Shown: in pieces, positions 24,902 through 33,301 of the stretch
Layout: every line of letters begins with the position of its first letter
Numbering within the stretch: the stretch's first letter is position 1
NCBI RefSeq assembly: GCF_017874395.1
Contig: NZ_JAGGLJ010000002.1
Coordinates: 62,001 to 126,000 of the forward strand
Length of the DNA stretch: 64,000 bases
Reading direction: 5' to 3'
Source: Peptoniphilus stercorisuis
GTDB lineage: Bacteria; Bacillota; Clostridia; Tissierellales; Peptoniphilaceae
Notes under the pieces: model-generated
The model's database searches: none
Seen by the model: only the letters and a program-made list of their open reading frames with translations
What the model was told of the DNA's origin: nothing
Translations under genes and position numbers: made by a program

Positions 24902-26281
24902 TTGGAACTAGAATTAAACAAAAAATCTATTTGGAAATTAATAGATGAAAAAGAAAATGAAGAAATTTATAGTTATGGTGAAAGATATAAAAACTTTTTA
25001 GATCTTGCTAAAACTGAAAGAGAATCTTGTGCATTTATTATAGAAGAAGCTAAGAAAAAAGGATTTATTTCATTAGATGAAGCTATAAAAAAAGAGATAA
25101 AAGCTGGAGATAAAATTTATTTAAACAATAAAAATAAATCAGCAGTTTTAATGGTAGTAGGAAAAAATATGGAAGAGGGAATGCATATAGTAGGATCTCA
25201 TATAGATTGTCCTAGACTTGATCTTAAACAAAATCCACTATATGAAGACTCAGAAATGGCAATGTTTAAAACTCACTACTATGGTGGAGTTAGAAAATAC
25301 CAATGGCCAACAATTCAACTAGCACTTCATGGATTTGTAGTAAATTCAAAGGGTGAAAAGTTAAATATAAGTATTGGTGAAGATGAAAGTGATCCAATAT
25401 TTTTTATAAATGATTTACTTCCACATTTAGGAGCAGATCAAAATAAAAAAACACTTGCTGAAGGTGTTACAGGAGAATCACTAAATATTATAGTAGGACA
25501 TTCATCTTTTGGAATAGATGATAAAGAAAATCCTATTAAGAAATTAGTACTACAATTTTTAAATGAAAAATACAATTTAATTGAAGAGGACTTCCAAGTT
25601 GCAGAATTTGAAGTTGTTCCAGCTGCTAAGGCAAGAGATGTTGGATTTGATAGAGCTATGATAGCAGGACATGGTCATGATGATAGAATTTGTTCTTATG
25701 CAAACCTTGAAGCTATTTTAGAAGTTGAAAATCCTGAAATTACAGCAGTAGGTCTTTTTGTAGATAAAGAAGAAATAGGATCAGTTGGTAATGCATCAAT
25801 GTCAGCTAAATTCTTTGAAAACTTTGTAGCTGAAGTTTTAGCTACTAGAGAAAACTATTCAGATATTAAATTAAGACGTGCTATGTCAAATTCTAAAGTG
25901 CTTTCAGCAGATGTTACAGCAGCACTTGATCCAAACCATAAAGATGTAATGGATGATAAGAATGCGGCTATAGTAGGCTTTGGTGTTACAATGTCTAAAT
26001 ACACAGGAGCAAGAGGAAAATCTGGCTCAAATGATGCAAATGCTGAATATATTGCACAACTTCGTGATTTATTTAAAGAAGAAAATGTAATTTGGCAAAC
26101 AGGTGAACTTGGAAAAGTTGACCAAGGTGGTGGAGGAACTATAGCTTATATACTTGCAGAGTATGGTATGGAAGTTGTAGATATGGGAACTCCAATGTTA
26201 TCTATGCATGCTCCAGTTGAACTTGCTTCAAAGGCTGATGCTTATATGACAAAAAAAGCTTATAAGGCATTTTTAAAATAA
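24902..26281 (+). CDS. M18 family metalloaminopeptidase
   Basis: A 459-residue aminopeptidase I (M18) that removes N-terminal residues from peptides in the cytoplasm, using two zinc ions. Expected ligand motifs are present: GSHIDCPRLDLK, GHGHDDRICSY, VDKEEIGSVGN and MHAPVELASKAD, with SGSNDANAEY in the C-terminal part. The length is normal. The start is TTG at 24902 after GGTGAT. Peptide use fits an amino-acid-fermenting anaerobe. A shared terminator separates it from the convergent nrdG. Confidence 0.94.
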   Translation: MELELNKKSIWKLIDEKENEEIYSYGERYKNFLDLAKTERESCAFIIEEAKKKGFISLDEAIKKEIKAGDKIYLNNKNKSAVLMVVGKNMEEGMHIVGSHIDCPRLDLKQNPLYEDSEMAMFKTHYYGGVRKYQWPTIQLALHGFVVNSKGEKLNISIGEDESDPIFFINDLLPHLGADQNKKTLAEGVTGESLNIIVGHSSFGIDDKENPIKKLVLQFLNEKYNLIEEDFQVAEFEVVPAAKARDVGFDRAMIAGHGHDDRICSYANLEAILEVENPEITAVGLFVDKEEIGSVGNASMSAKFFENFVAEVLATRENYSDIKLRRAMSNSKVLSADVTAALDPNHKDVMDDKNAAIVGFGVTMSKYTGARGKSGSNDANAEYIAQLRDLFKEENVIWQTGELGKVDQGGGGTIAYILAEYGMEVVDMGTPMLSMHAPVELASKADAYMTKKAYKAFLK

Positions 26282-26286
26282 ATATA

Positions 26287-26327
26287 ATAGAAAAAGAGGA
26301 CTTAAATTATAAGTCCTCTTTTTCTAT
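26287..26327. terminator. bidirectional terminator between M18 peptidase and nrdG
   Basis: A perfect 18-bp inverted repeat (26287-26304 with 26310-26327) has a 5-base loop and A/T-rich flanks on both sides. The nrdG stop codon lies in the loop, and the last nrdG codons form one arm. Confidence 0.9.
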
Positions 26328-26819
26328 TCCATTCCAAAATACTATTTCATTGTTTTTTAATGTGTTTTTTATATCTATTATTCTTTGATTTGATGATCCA
26401 CGGAATTTAAGTTTTAGATTTTTAAGTTCAATTTTAAAAAGGCCATCTACTAAAACATCTACAAGTTCTAAAAGTTCTTTTTGAACTGGATTTTTAATAA
26501 GTTCCTCATAAGTATAACCTGAATAAATCCAAATACTTTTATTAGATTCTTTTTTTATATCTGAAATAATTTTTATTAAATCTTCTGTGTTTTGAAAGGG
26601 CTCACCACCAAGGATAGTAAGTCCCTCAACAACATCTTGATTTAAATATTTTATAACTTCTTTAGTTTGCTCATTAGTCCATAGCTCTCCTGAGTGAAAA
26701 TCTTGATATTCTTCATTAAAACATTCAGGGCAGTGGTGAGTGCAACCTGTTACAAAAAATGTAGTTCTTATTCCAGGTCCATTTGCAACATCAAACTTTC
26801 TTATTTGTCCATATCTCAT
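26307..26819 (-). CDS. nrdG: anaerobic ribonucleotide reductase activase
   Basis: A 170-residue radical SAM enzyme that installs the glycyl radical on NrdD. The cluster motif CTHHCPEC (CX3CX2C) follows GPGIRTTFFVTG, and GGEP is the SAM-binding motif (LGGEPFQN). The start codon shares one base with the nrdD stop (TAATG), so translation is coupled and stoichiometry controlled. It is the second gene of a minus-strand nrdDG operon. Confidence 0.95.
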   Translation of the reverse strand: MRYGQIRKFDVANGPGIRTTFFVTGCTHHCPECFNEEYQDFHSGELWTNEQTKEVIKYLNQDVVEGLTILGGEPFQNTEDLIKIISDIKKESNKSIWIYSGYTYEELIKNPVQKELLELVDVLVDGLFKIELKNLKLKFRGSSNQRIIDIKNTLKNNEIVFWNGIEKEDL

Positions 26820-28942
26820 TATATGTGTAAAACCCTACTATTAATTTCTTTAGTTCTTCCTTCATTCCAGAAGTTTTCGCCAAGATATCCACAAGTACGT
26901 CTTACAACAGTAAGTGTAGATCTATCAGAGTTTCCACATTGAGGACATTCCCAGTCGCCTGATTCATTTAATTTAATTTCGCCATCAAATCCACATTCTG
27001 CACAGTAGTCTGATTTTGTGTTAAATTCAGCATAAGGAATATTGTCATAGATATATTTTACAATAGTTTCTAGAGCTTCTAGATTTTGGTTCATATTTGG
27101 AATTTCAACATAAGATATACATCCACCAGTTGATTTATCTTGGAATTTAGATTCAAAAGTAAATTTCTCAAAAGCTGAAATTTCTTCACGAACATCAACA
27201 TGGAAGGAGTTTGTATAATATCCCTTGTCAGTTACATCTTCAATAATTCCAAATCTATTTTTGTCAATAGAGCAAAATCTATTAGTTAAACTTTCAGCAG
27301 GTGTAGCATAAAGAGTGAATTTAATTCCATATTCATCAGTCCATTTTTTAACAGCTTCATTTAAATAATCCATTATCTTCATTGCAAATTCATATCCCTT
27401 AGGATCAGTATGAGTTACACCCTTAATAAGTTTAGTAGCTTCATATATTCCAATATATCCAAGAGATACAGTTGAGTAGCCATCTTTAAGAAGTGGGGCA
27501 ATAGATTCGTGCTTTCCAAGTCTTGCAATAGCTCCATGTTGCCAATGAATTGGTGATGAATCACTTGTAACATGAGTTAAGTGTTCATACCTTATAAGGC
27601 CAACTCTTTTAACAAGATCTAGTCTTTTTTCTAGAATCTCAAAAAATTTATCTTCATTGCCATGAGCAAGAATTCCTATTTGTGGAAGGTTAATAGAACA
27701 TGCGCCCATATTAAATCTACCATCAAATTGATATTTTCCTTTTTCGTTTTTCCAAGGTGGTAGAAAAGCTCTACATCCCATTGGACTAAATACATTTCCT
27801 TCATAGTTTTTAGCCATTCTCTTAGCTGAAATATAATCAGGATACATTCTCTTAGCTGTACATCTTATAGAAAGACTAGTTAAATAATAATATTTAGAAT
27901 CTTTGTGAACATTATTTTCATCAAGGACATAAATAAGTTTAGGGAAGGCTGGAGTAACATAAACTCCTGCGTCATTTTTTATTCCTTGAATTCTTTGTTT
28001 TAAGATTTCTTCAACAATTTGTGCAACTTCTTCTTCATAAGGATCATTGTCTTTTATATGCATAAATAGTGTAACAAAAGGTGCTTGACCATTTGAAGTC
28101 ATTAAAGTATTTATTTGGTACTGTATAGTTTGAATACCACTTTCAAGGTCTTTTTTAGTTAGTCTATGTGCCATTTTTTCAGCAAGCTCAACATCACCTA
28201 ATGTGTCAATTGAAAGATTTAAATTCTTTTCGTAGGATTTTCTTAAGTATTTTCCAAGACAAGATATGTCAATAGATTGTCCACCATATTGATTTGATGC
28301 AATTTGTGCAATAATTTGAGTCATAACATTACATGCAACTTGAAAAGATTTAGGAGTTTCAATCATTTTTCCATTAACAACAGTTCCTCTGTCTAACATA
28401 TCTTTCATATTTACAAGACAACAATTAAATATAGGTTGAATAATATAATCTAAGTCGTGAATGTGAATTGCTCCAGAGTCATGAGCTTCAACAAGATCTG
28501 CAGGAAGCATTTTTCTTTTTGCAATATCCTTAGAAACTTCTCCAGCGATTAAATCCCTTTGAGTGGATGCAATAATAGGATTTTTGTTGGAGTTTTCATC
28601 CATAACATCTGTATTAGTTTGATTTAACAAACCAAGTATTTCTTCATCTGTTGTATTTTGTTCTCTCTTATAGGCCTGAACAGATCTATAAGACTCATAA
28701 GCACGAGCAGTAGCTGGGTTTTTGTATTTTATAAGTTTATAATAAACTTGCTCTTCAATCTCTTTAATAGAAATATCAATATCTCTACTTTTAGCAAATT
28801 CTTCAATCTCATTAGATATTGTAAGAGCTTGATTTTCAACAAAAATTCCATTACTAGAATCCATTGCTTTTTCAATTGCTATTTTGATTTTATTAGAATC
28901 AAAAGCAACTTTTTTGCCATTACGTTTAATTACCTCTACCAA
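26819..28942 (-). CDS. nrdD: anaerobic ribonucleoside-triphosphate reductase, class III
   Basis: A 707-residue oxygen-sensitive reductase converting NTPs to dNTPs with a glycyl radical. The N-terminal ATP-cone (VIKRNGKKVAFDSNKI) is the allosteric domain. The large catalytic barrel follows. Near the end are a zinc site (CAEC...CPQC) and the glycyl radical loop RRTCGYLG (Gly about 685). The TTG at 28942 is preferred because AAAGGAGAA sits 7 bases before it. An in-frame ATG at 28960 would place that site inside the gene. NrdR-box-like palindromes lie upstream of the promoter. This is the only dNTP-making enzyme seen here and needs anoxia. Confidence 0.95.
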   Translation of the reverse strand: MVEVIKRNGKKVAFDSNKIKIAIEKAMDSSNGIFVENQALTISNEIEEFAKSRDIDISIKEIEEQVYYKLIKYKNPATARAYESYRSVQAYKREQNTTDEEILGLLNQTNTDVMDENSNKNPIIASTQRDLIAGEVSKDIAKRKMLPADLVEAHDSGAIHIHDLDYIIQPIFNCCLVNMKDMLDRGTVVNGKMIETPKSFQVACNVMTQIIAQIASNQYGGQSIDISCLGKYLRKSYEKNLNLSIDTLGDVELAEKMAHRLTKKDLESGIQTIQYQINTLMTSNGQAPFVTLFMHIKDNDPYEEEVAQIVEEILKQRIQGIKNDAGVYVTPAFPKLIYVLDENNVHKDSKYYYLTSLSIRCTAKRMYPDYISAKRMAKNYEGNVFSPMGCRAFLPPWKNEKGKYQFDGRFNMGACSINLPQIGILAHGNEDKFFEILEKRLDLVKRVGLIRYEHLTHVTSDSSPIHWQHGAIARLGKHESIAPLLKDGYSTVSLGYIGIYEATKLIKGVTHTDPKGYEFAMKIMDYLNEAVKKWTDEYGIKFTLYATPAESLTNRFCSIDKNRFGIIEDVTDKGYYTNSFHVDVREEISAFEKFTFESKFQDKSTGGCISYVEIPNMNQNLEALETIVKYIYDNIPYAEFNTKSDYCAECGFDGEIKLNESGDWECPQCGNSDRSTLTVVRRTCGYLGENFWNEGRTKEINSRVLHI

Positions 28943-29020
28943 TGTAAGTTCTCCTTTCATACATAAATCTAATATTTAATTAATTAAATACTAGTAATAG
29001 TTTATGAATTTCTATTTATT

Positions 29021-29048
29021 ATTATACCCCAAAGAAATAATAATACAA
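29021..29048 (-). promoter_or_regulatory. promoter of nrdDG
   Basis: On the minus strand TTGTAT (29043-29048) and TATAAT (29021-29026) are 16 bp apart. Palindromes resembling NrdR boxes lie just upstream of the -35 box. Confidence 0.65.
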
Positions 29049-29057
29049 GGGAAAAGG

Positions 29058-29071
29058 CACAATATATTGTG
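29058..29071. promoter_or_regulatory. NrdR-box-like palindrome 1
   Basis: The perfect 14-bp palindrome CACAATATATTGTG fits the NrdR box pattern (ACACwATATATwGTGT). NrdR represses ribonucleotide reductase genes in response to ATP/dATP. It lies 10 bp upstream of the nrdDG -35 box. Confidence 0.65.
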
Positions 29072-29098
29072 GTAAAATAGGTTTATTTAATGAACACG

Positions 29099-29112
29099 CC
29101 CTATATGTTGAG
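29099..29112. promoter_or_regulatory. degenerate NrdR-box-like site 2
   Basis: CCCTATATGTTGAG matches the first box at 10 of 14 positions. The start-to-start distance of 41 bp is close to four helical turns, in line with the paired, phased arrangement usual for NrdR. Confidence 0.4.
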
Positions 29113-29182
29113 GTGGTGAAAAAGGTTGTAGAAATGGCATAATTTGAATATATACAGAGATTTTTTAATAAAATAATGAAAA

Positions 29183-29230
29183 AAAATAACTAAAGTATCT
29201 ACAATATATAGTGTCTACTTTAGTTATTTT
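29183..29230 (-). terminator. terminator of racemase/transporter operon
   Basis: A 15-bp perfect stem (29183-29197 with 29216-29230) has an 18-base loop and T-rich ends on the minus strand, 4 bp past the racemase stop codon. The loop contains ACAATATATAGTGT, itself NrdR-box-like. Confidence 0.75.
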
Positions 29231-29233
29231 CAA

Positions 29234-29926
29234 TTATTTAATCTTATAGCCCATTTGTAAAACTGATTGTTCAGCAAGTACATCTAGAGCATCTAAGGTA
29301 TAAAATTTAACATCTTCATCTAAAATAATAGTACTAAGTTCTGTACAAGCAAGTATTATATAATCAACTCCAGAATCTTTTAAATCTCTAATAATATTAT
29401 TTAATTTATCTGATTTTCTTGATCCTGTTGCCTTTACATTATAAATAATATCCATAAGATCATTTTTAATATTTAAATCAACATCATAGATATTAATATT
29501 ATATTTATCTGAATACTTACTATATACATTTCCTTCATAAGTTCCTTTAGTTCCAAGAACAGCAATACTTTTTTTATTATCTTTAGAAACTTTTTTTATA
29601 GTTTCTTCTATCATATTTATAATTTTAATATTAGTAAGATTTTGCACTTCATCAAAAAAATAATGAAAAGTATTACAGGGAACTGCAATTTTAGAAACAT
29701 TATTATTTTCAAAAATTTTTATATCATCTTTAATAGCATCTACAATTAAATTTTTATCTTTATTATTAATAATAATATCAGTTCTGTCTGGGATATTAGT
29801 ATCAGATAAAATAATAGTATTTATATGATCTTGATCATTTTTTGCATCTGTTAAATTAATAATTTTTTCATAAAATATACAAGTTGCAAGAGGTCCCATA
29901 CCTCCAAGTATCCCTAATTTTTTCAT
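29234..29926 (-). CDS. aspartate/glutamate racemase family protein
   Basis: A 230-residue cofactor-independent racemase of the Asp/Glu superfamily. The two catalytic Cys lie in AVPCNTFHYF (first half) and LACTELS (second half), and the N-terminal GGMGPLAT is conserved. It probably interconverts L- and D-aspartate, or D/L-glutamate. A dicarboxylate/amino acid transporter gene lies 10 bp upstream, suggesting it works on the imported amino acid. D-Asp is used in the peptidoglycan cross-bridge of some Peptoniphilaceae; the link is inference. Confidence 0.88.
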   Translation of the reverse strand: MKKLGILGGMGPLATCIFYEKIINLTDAKNDQDHINTIILSDTNIPDRTDIIINNKDKNLIVDAIKDDIKIFENNNVSKIAVPCNTFHYFFDEVQNLTNIKIINMIEETIKKVSKDNKKSIAVLGTKGTYEGNVYSKYSDKYNINIYDVDLNIKNDLMDIIYNVKATGSRKSDKLNNIIRDLKDSGVDYIILACTELSTIILDEDVKFYTLDALDVLAEQSVLQMGYKIK

Positions 29927-29936
29927 TGTATCACCA

Positions 29937-31211
29937 CTATTTAGACATATGTTTTGCTTTTTCTTGTGCTTTTATAGTTTCAAGAGTAATAGATCTGTCA
30001 AGTTCTCCTTCACTATGAGCAACAATAACTGAACAAGCAAGATCTCCAACAACGTTTATTGATGTTCTTATCATATCAAATATTCTATCAACTCCAGCTA
30101 CAAGTGCAATTCCCTCAACAGGAAGTCCAACACCTTGTAGAACCATTGCAAGCATAATCATTCCAGAACCTGGAACACCAGCTGTACCAACAGAAGCAAG
30201 AGTTGCAGTAAGTATTATAGTAAGTTGCTGAGAAATAGATAAATCAATACCATATACTTGAGCAATAAATAATGCACAAACTCCTTGATATATTGCAGTA
30301 CCGTCCATATTAATTGTAGCACCTAAAGGTAGTACGAAACTTGCTATTGGCTTTGAAACACCAAGTTTATTTTCAGCAGCTTCCATAGATACTGGAAGTG
30401 TACCTGAAGATGATGATGTTGTAAATGCAAATAGCCAAGGTCCAAAAGCACCTTTAAAGAATTGTTTTACATTCATTTTGCCTAGTAGTTTAACAGTTGG
30501 TGCATATACTAATACAACATGAAGTGCACAAGCTAAATATACAGCAAGTATTGCCTTAGACAATGGAAGTAATACTTGTGGTCCATTATTTGCAATAACA
30601 GGTGTCATAAGTCCAAATACTCCAATAGGAGCAAGTTTCATAATAGCATTAGTTATTTTGTACATTGCTTCAGCAATTCCATTAAAGAAATTTAAAACTG
30701 GTTTTCCTAAATCTCCAACAGCTAAAAGTCCAGCGCCTAGAATAAGTGCAAATACAATAATTTGAAGCATTTCTCCTTCAACAATTGATTTTAATGGATT
30801 AGATGGAACTATACCAACTAATGTATCAATAAATTTAGGAGCTTCTTTAGCTTCATAGGCAATATCCTCAATTGGAATAGTAAATCCTGCACCAACATTA
30901 AGAACATTTGCTACAACAAGTCCTATTATAAGGGCAATAGAAGTTGTAAATAAAAAATATACAAAGGTTTTTAATCCGATTTTACCTATTTTAGCAGCAT
31001 CATCAAGATCTGCAACTCCAACTAATAATGAGGAGAAAACTAATGGAACAATAATAAGTTTAATTAAATTTAAAAATATAGTTCCAAAGGGTTTAATAAA
31101 ATTATCAGCAATCTCAGGATTATTTTGTAGTAGAAGTCCAACAATAACTCCAAGGGCTAGTCCAATTAATATTTGAATTGGGAGCGACATTCTTTTTTTC
31201 TCAGTATTCAT
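29937..31211 (-). CDS. dicarboxylate/amino acid:cation symporter (DAACS family)
   Basis: A 424-residue transporter of the GltP/GltPh/DctA family, importing glutamate, aspartate or C4-dicarboxylates with Na+ or H+. The hairpin-1 serine-rich motif (TTSSSSGTLPVSMEAAE), the NMDGTAIYQ helix 7 motif, and hairpin 2 with GVPGSGMIM are all present. The ATG at 31211 follows AAGGAAGG. An in-frame upstream ATG at 31253 has no site. It is the first gene of an operon with the racemase gene. Confidence 0.92.
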   Translation of the reverse strand: MNTEKKRMSLPIQILIGLALGVIVGLLLQNNPEIADNFIKPFGTIFLNLIKLIIVPLVFSSLLVGVADLDDAAKIGKIGLKTFVYFLFTTSIALIIGLVVANVLNVGAGFTIPIEDIAYEAKEAPKFIDTLVGIVPSNPLKSIVEGEMLQIIVFALILGAGLLAVGDLGKPVLNFFNGIAEAMYKITNAIMKLAPIGVFGLMTPVIANNGPQVLLPLSKAILAVYLACALHVVLVYAPTVKLLGKMNVKQFFKGAFGPWLFAFTTSSSSGTLPVSMEAAENKLGVSKPIASFVLPLGATINMDGTAIYQGVCALFIAQVYGIDLSISQQLTIILTATLASVGTAGVPGSGMIMLAMVLQGVGLPVEGIALVAGVDRIFDMIRTSINVVGDLACSVIVAHSEGELDRSITLETIKAQEKAKHMSK

Positions 31212-31272
31212 AAAAAACCTTCCTTTCTTTTTTAAAATAATTTGAATATTCAATTGTAGAATTCATACTAAT

Positions 31273-31293
31273 CAAACTTTATAATAGAGTTTG
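31273..31293. promoter_or_regulatory. possible operator between divergent genes
   Basis: CAAACTTTA (31273-31281) and TAGAGTTTG (31285-31293) form an inverted repeat with one mismatch in the 5' region of the transporter operon. No matching regulator is obvious in the window. Confidence 0.3.
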
Positions 31294-31439
31294 TCTATAT
31301 AGAGTATAGATAATATGAATAATTTAATTACATTATAGCATATATAAACTATAAAATATACTTTGATAAAGCATTATAAAATAAAAACAATAATATTATT
31401 TTGCTATGTTATAATTTTATTAATAATAGGAGGGGTTTT

Positions 31440-32282
31440 ATGATTATAAAAATTTATTCTGATGCAGTTTGTCCTTGGTCTTATGGTGAAGAAAAGGTTT
31501 TAAGGGCAATAGATTATATATATTATGGAAAAATTAAATTTAGAAATATTATGGGGGGACTTTTTTCTGATTATAGAGATTTACTTCCTATAAATATGAA
31601 AGATCAAGATTCAGAGGAAATGGCAAATAAAATATTATATGAAATGTGGCTTACAGGATATAATTTTCATAATATGCCAATAAATAAAGAATATCCTAAA
31701 TTATTATCTCCAATAAAAGATTCCATATATCCAATAGATATAGCTTTTGTAGCAGCAAGACTTACTAATGAAGAGCTAGCTAATAAATATTTAAGAGCCT
31801 TAAGAGAAGCTACAATTTTAGAAGGAAGAAATACTATGAAATCTGATGTTCAAATAGAAATAGCTAAAGAAGTTGGATTAGATGAAAAAGAGTATATTAA
31901 TAATTTAGAGAATTTTGCAAGAGATGAGTTTTTAGAAGATAGAATGGATAGTTTTGATCATAGATTTACACTTTTTCCAAATTTTGTATATATAAATAAA
32001 GAAGGTAAAGAAAAAATCCTTAAAGGATATCAAAAACTAGAGGATTTAATTGAATTTATAGATGAGAATTCTAATAATTCTTTTAAGAAGAGAGAAATTA
32101 AATTAAGTGAATTAGAAATTTTAGAATTTATTAAAGAATATAAAAAAGTTTTTGATGCAGAAATATATCAAATATTTAAAGATAAGAAAAAAGTAAATGA
32201 AATTTTAGAAGATTTAGTTAAAAGTAAAAAAATAGAAAAAAATTTAATTGGAACTGGAATTGAATTTAAAATTATAAAATAG
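31440..32282 (+). CDS. DsbA-family thioredoxin-like protein (FrnE-like)
   Basis: A 280-residue cytoplasmic protein. Residues 1-205 have the DsbA/FrnE fold: an N-terminal strand followed by SDAVCPWSYGEEKVL, a CxxS version of the CPWC site, then an all-helical insertion and a closing strand motif FPNFVYINKEGKE. The last 70 residues form an extra charged helical domain. With only one active-site Cys it may act as an isomerase or bind glutathione-like thiols, but the partner is unknown. ATG 31440 follows AGGAGGGG. An upstream ATG at 31401 has no ribosome binding site. Confidence 0.8.
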   Translation: MIIKIYSDAVCPWSYGEEKVLRAIDYIYYGKIKFRNIMGGLFSDYRDLLPINMKDQDSEEMANKILYEMWLTGYNFHNMPINKEYPKLLSPIKDSIYPIDIAFVAARLTNEELANKYLRALREATILEGRNTMKSDVQIEIAKEVGLDEKEYINNLENFARDEFLEDRMDSFDHRFTLFPNFVYINKEGKEKILKGYQKLEDLIEFIDENSNNSFKKREIKLSELEILEFIKEYKKVFDAEIYQIFKDKKKVNEILEDLVKSKKIEKNLIGTGIEFKIIK

Positions 32283-32334
32283 AAATATCAGCTAAAAATA
32301 GCATTTTTATATTAAAACTCCACTATGAATTTTA

Positions 32335-32353
32335 TTAATTTGGGTAGAAATAG
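32335..32353 (+). repeat. 19-bp direct repeat, copy 1 (upstream of secreted protein)
   Basis: TTAATTTGGGTAGAAATAG occurs here, 18 bp before the start codon at 32372, and again identically at 35688-35706. Both copies are in the 5' region of a plus-strand gene. Confidence 0.5.
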
Positions 32354-32371
32354 AACATAGGGAGGGTTAAT

Positions 32372-33238
32372 ATGAAAAACAAAATTAAAAATTTACTTCT
32401 TATAGTAGTAATAATAGCAATACTTCCAAGTTTTAAGTTTATTTCTAGTCCAAATATTTATCTAAATAGTAGTGAAATAAAAGATAAAAATGAAATTATA
32501 GTAGATAATAATCAAGTAATGATTTCTAAGGAGCTTTTGTCGAATATCTGGAAACTGAATAATAAGTTTTATAATAATCAAATATCTTTTAGTGAAGATA
32601 ATGAAGAATATTATAGTGGAATAGATTTTACATTAGATGATAATTTTATATGGTTTGTAGAAATTGCATCATATACTAAAAATCCTCCAAGAAGAATAAA
32701 TAATAAAATTTATTTTCCAATTGAAATAGTAGAAGAACAAAATAAGGAATTTAATTTATTAAAAGATTATAAAAATAATTCAATTAATATATATTATAAA
32801 CAAGAAGAGAATATGCCAAAATCTTTTGCAAAATATGAAGATGCTAAGATAAGTAGTGATTTAGAAAATTATTTTTATATTAAAAGATTAAATAATTATT
32901 TGTCTAATTCAATTGATGCTATGAATTATATTTTTTATAATATGAAAAATAGTGAGGATATATATACTATAGTTTTAAGTCTTTCAGATGCTGCTAAGAC
33001 AATTGAACATAATAAGTATGAAATAGACAGTTTAAATGCAGATTTTAAGTATGGTGAAGATATTAATAAATGGAAATATATATCAAAGGATATTGTAGAA
33101 ATTATAGATAGTGAATTTTATCCTTTCTTTGATAGTAATAATTTAGATTTGGAAAAATTAGAAAATTTAATTTTTAGATTAAATGAAAAAAATAAAGAAC
33201 TTAATAAAGAGTTTAAGTTAATTGAAAGTAAAATTTAA
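32372..33238 (+). CDS. secreted or membrane-anchored protein, unknown
   Basis: A 288-residue protein with an uncleaved or weakly cleaved N-terminal hydrophobic segment (about 6-25). Residues 30-145 alternate short strands with polar loops (IYLNSSEI, EIIVDNNQVMISKELL, INNKIYFPIEIVEE), recalling the copper-amine-oxidase N-terminal or stalk fold. The rest is helical and charged and may be coiled. I cannot name a family with confidence. It starts after GGAGGG, stands alone, and shares a bidirectional terminator with the convergent nfn gene. Confidence 0.6.
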   Translation: MKNKIKNLLLIVVIIAILPSFKFISSPNIYLNSSEIKDKNEIIVDNNQVMISKELLSNIWKLNNKFYNNQISFSEDNEEYYSGIDFTLDDNFIWFVEIASYTKNPPRRINNKIYFPIEIVEEQNKEFNLLKDYKNNSINIYYKQEENMPKSFAKYEDAKISSDLENYFYIKRLNNYLSNSIDAMNYIFYNMKNSEDIYTIVLSLSDAAKTIEHNKYEIDSLNADFKYGEDINKWKYISKDIVEIIDSEFYPFFDSNNLDLEKLENLIFRLNEKNKELNKEFKLIESKI

Positions 33239-33255
33239 TATATTTAGAAATTAAT

Positions 33256-33289
33256 AAAAGGACAAAGTTTTAAATAACTTTGTCCTTTT
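33256..33289. terminator. bidirectional terminator
   Basis: A perfect 14-bp stem (AAAAGGACAAAGTT with AACTTTGTCCTTTT), 6-base loop, T-rich on both exits. It serves the convergent genes ending at 33238 and 33302. Confidence 0.88.
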
Positions 33290-33301
33290 TAATTACTTTA
33301 A

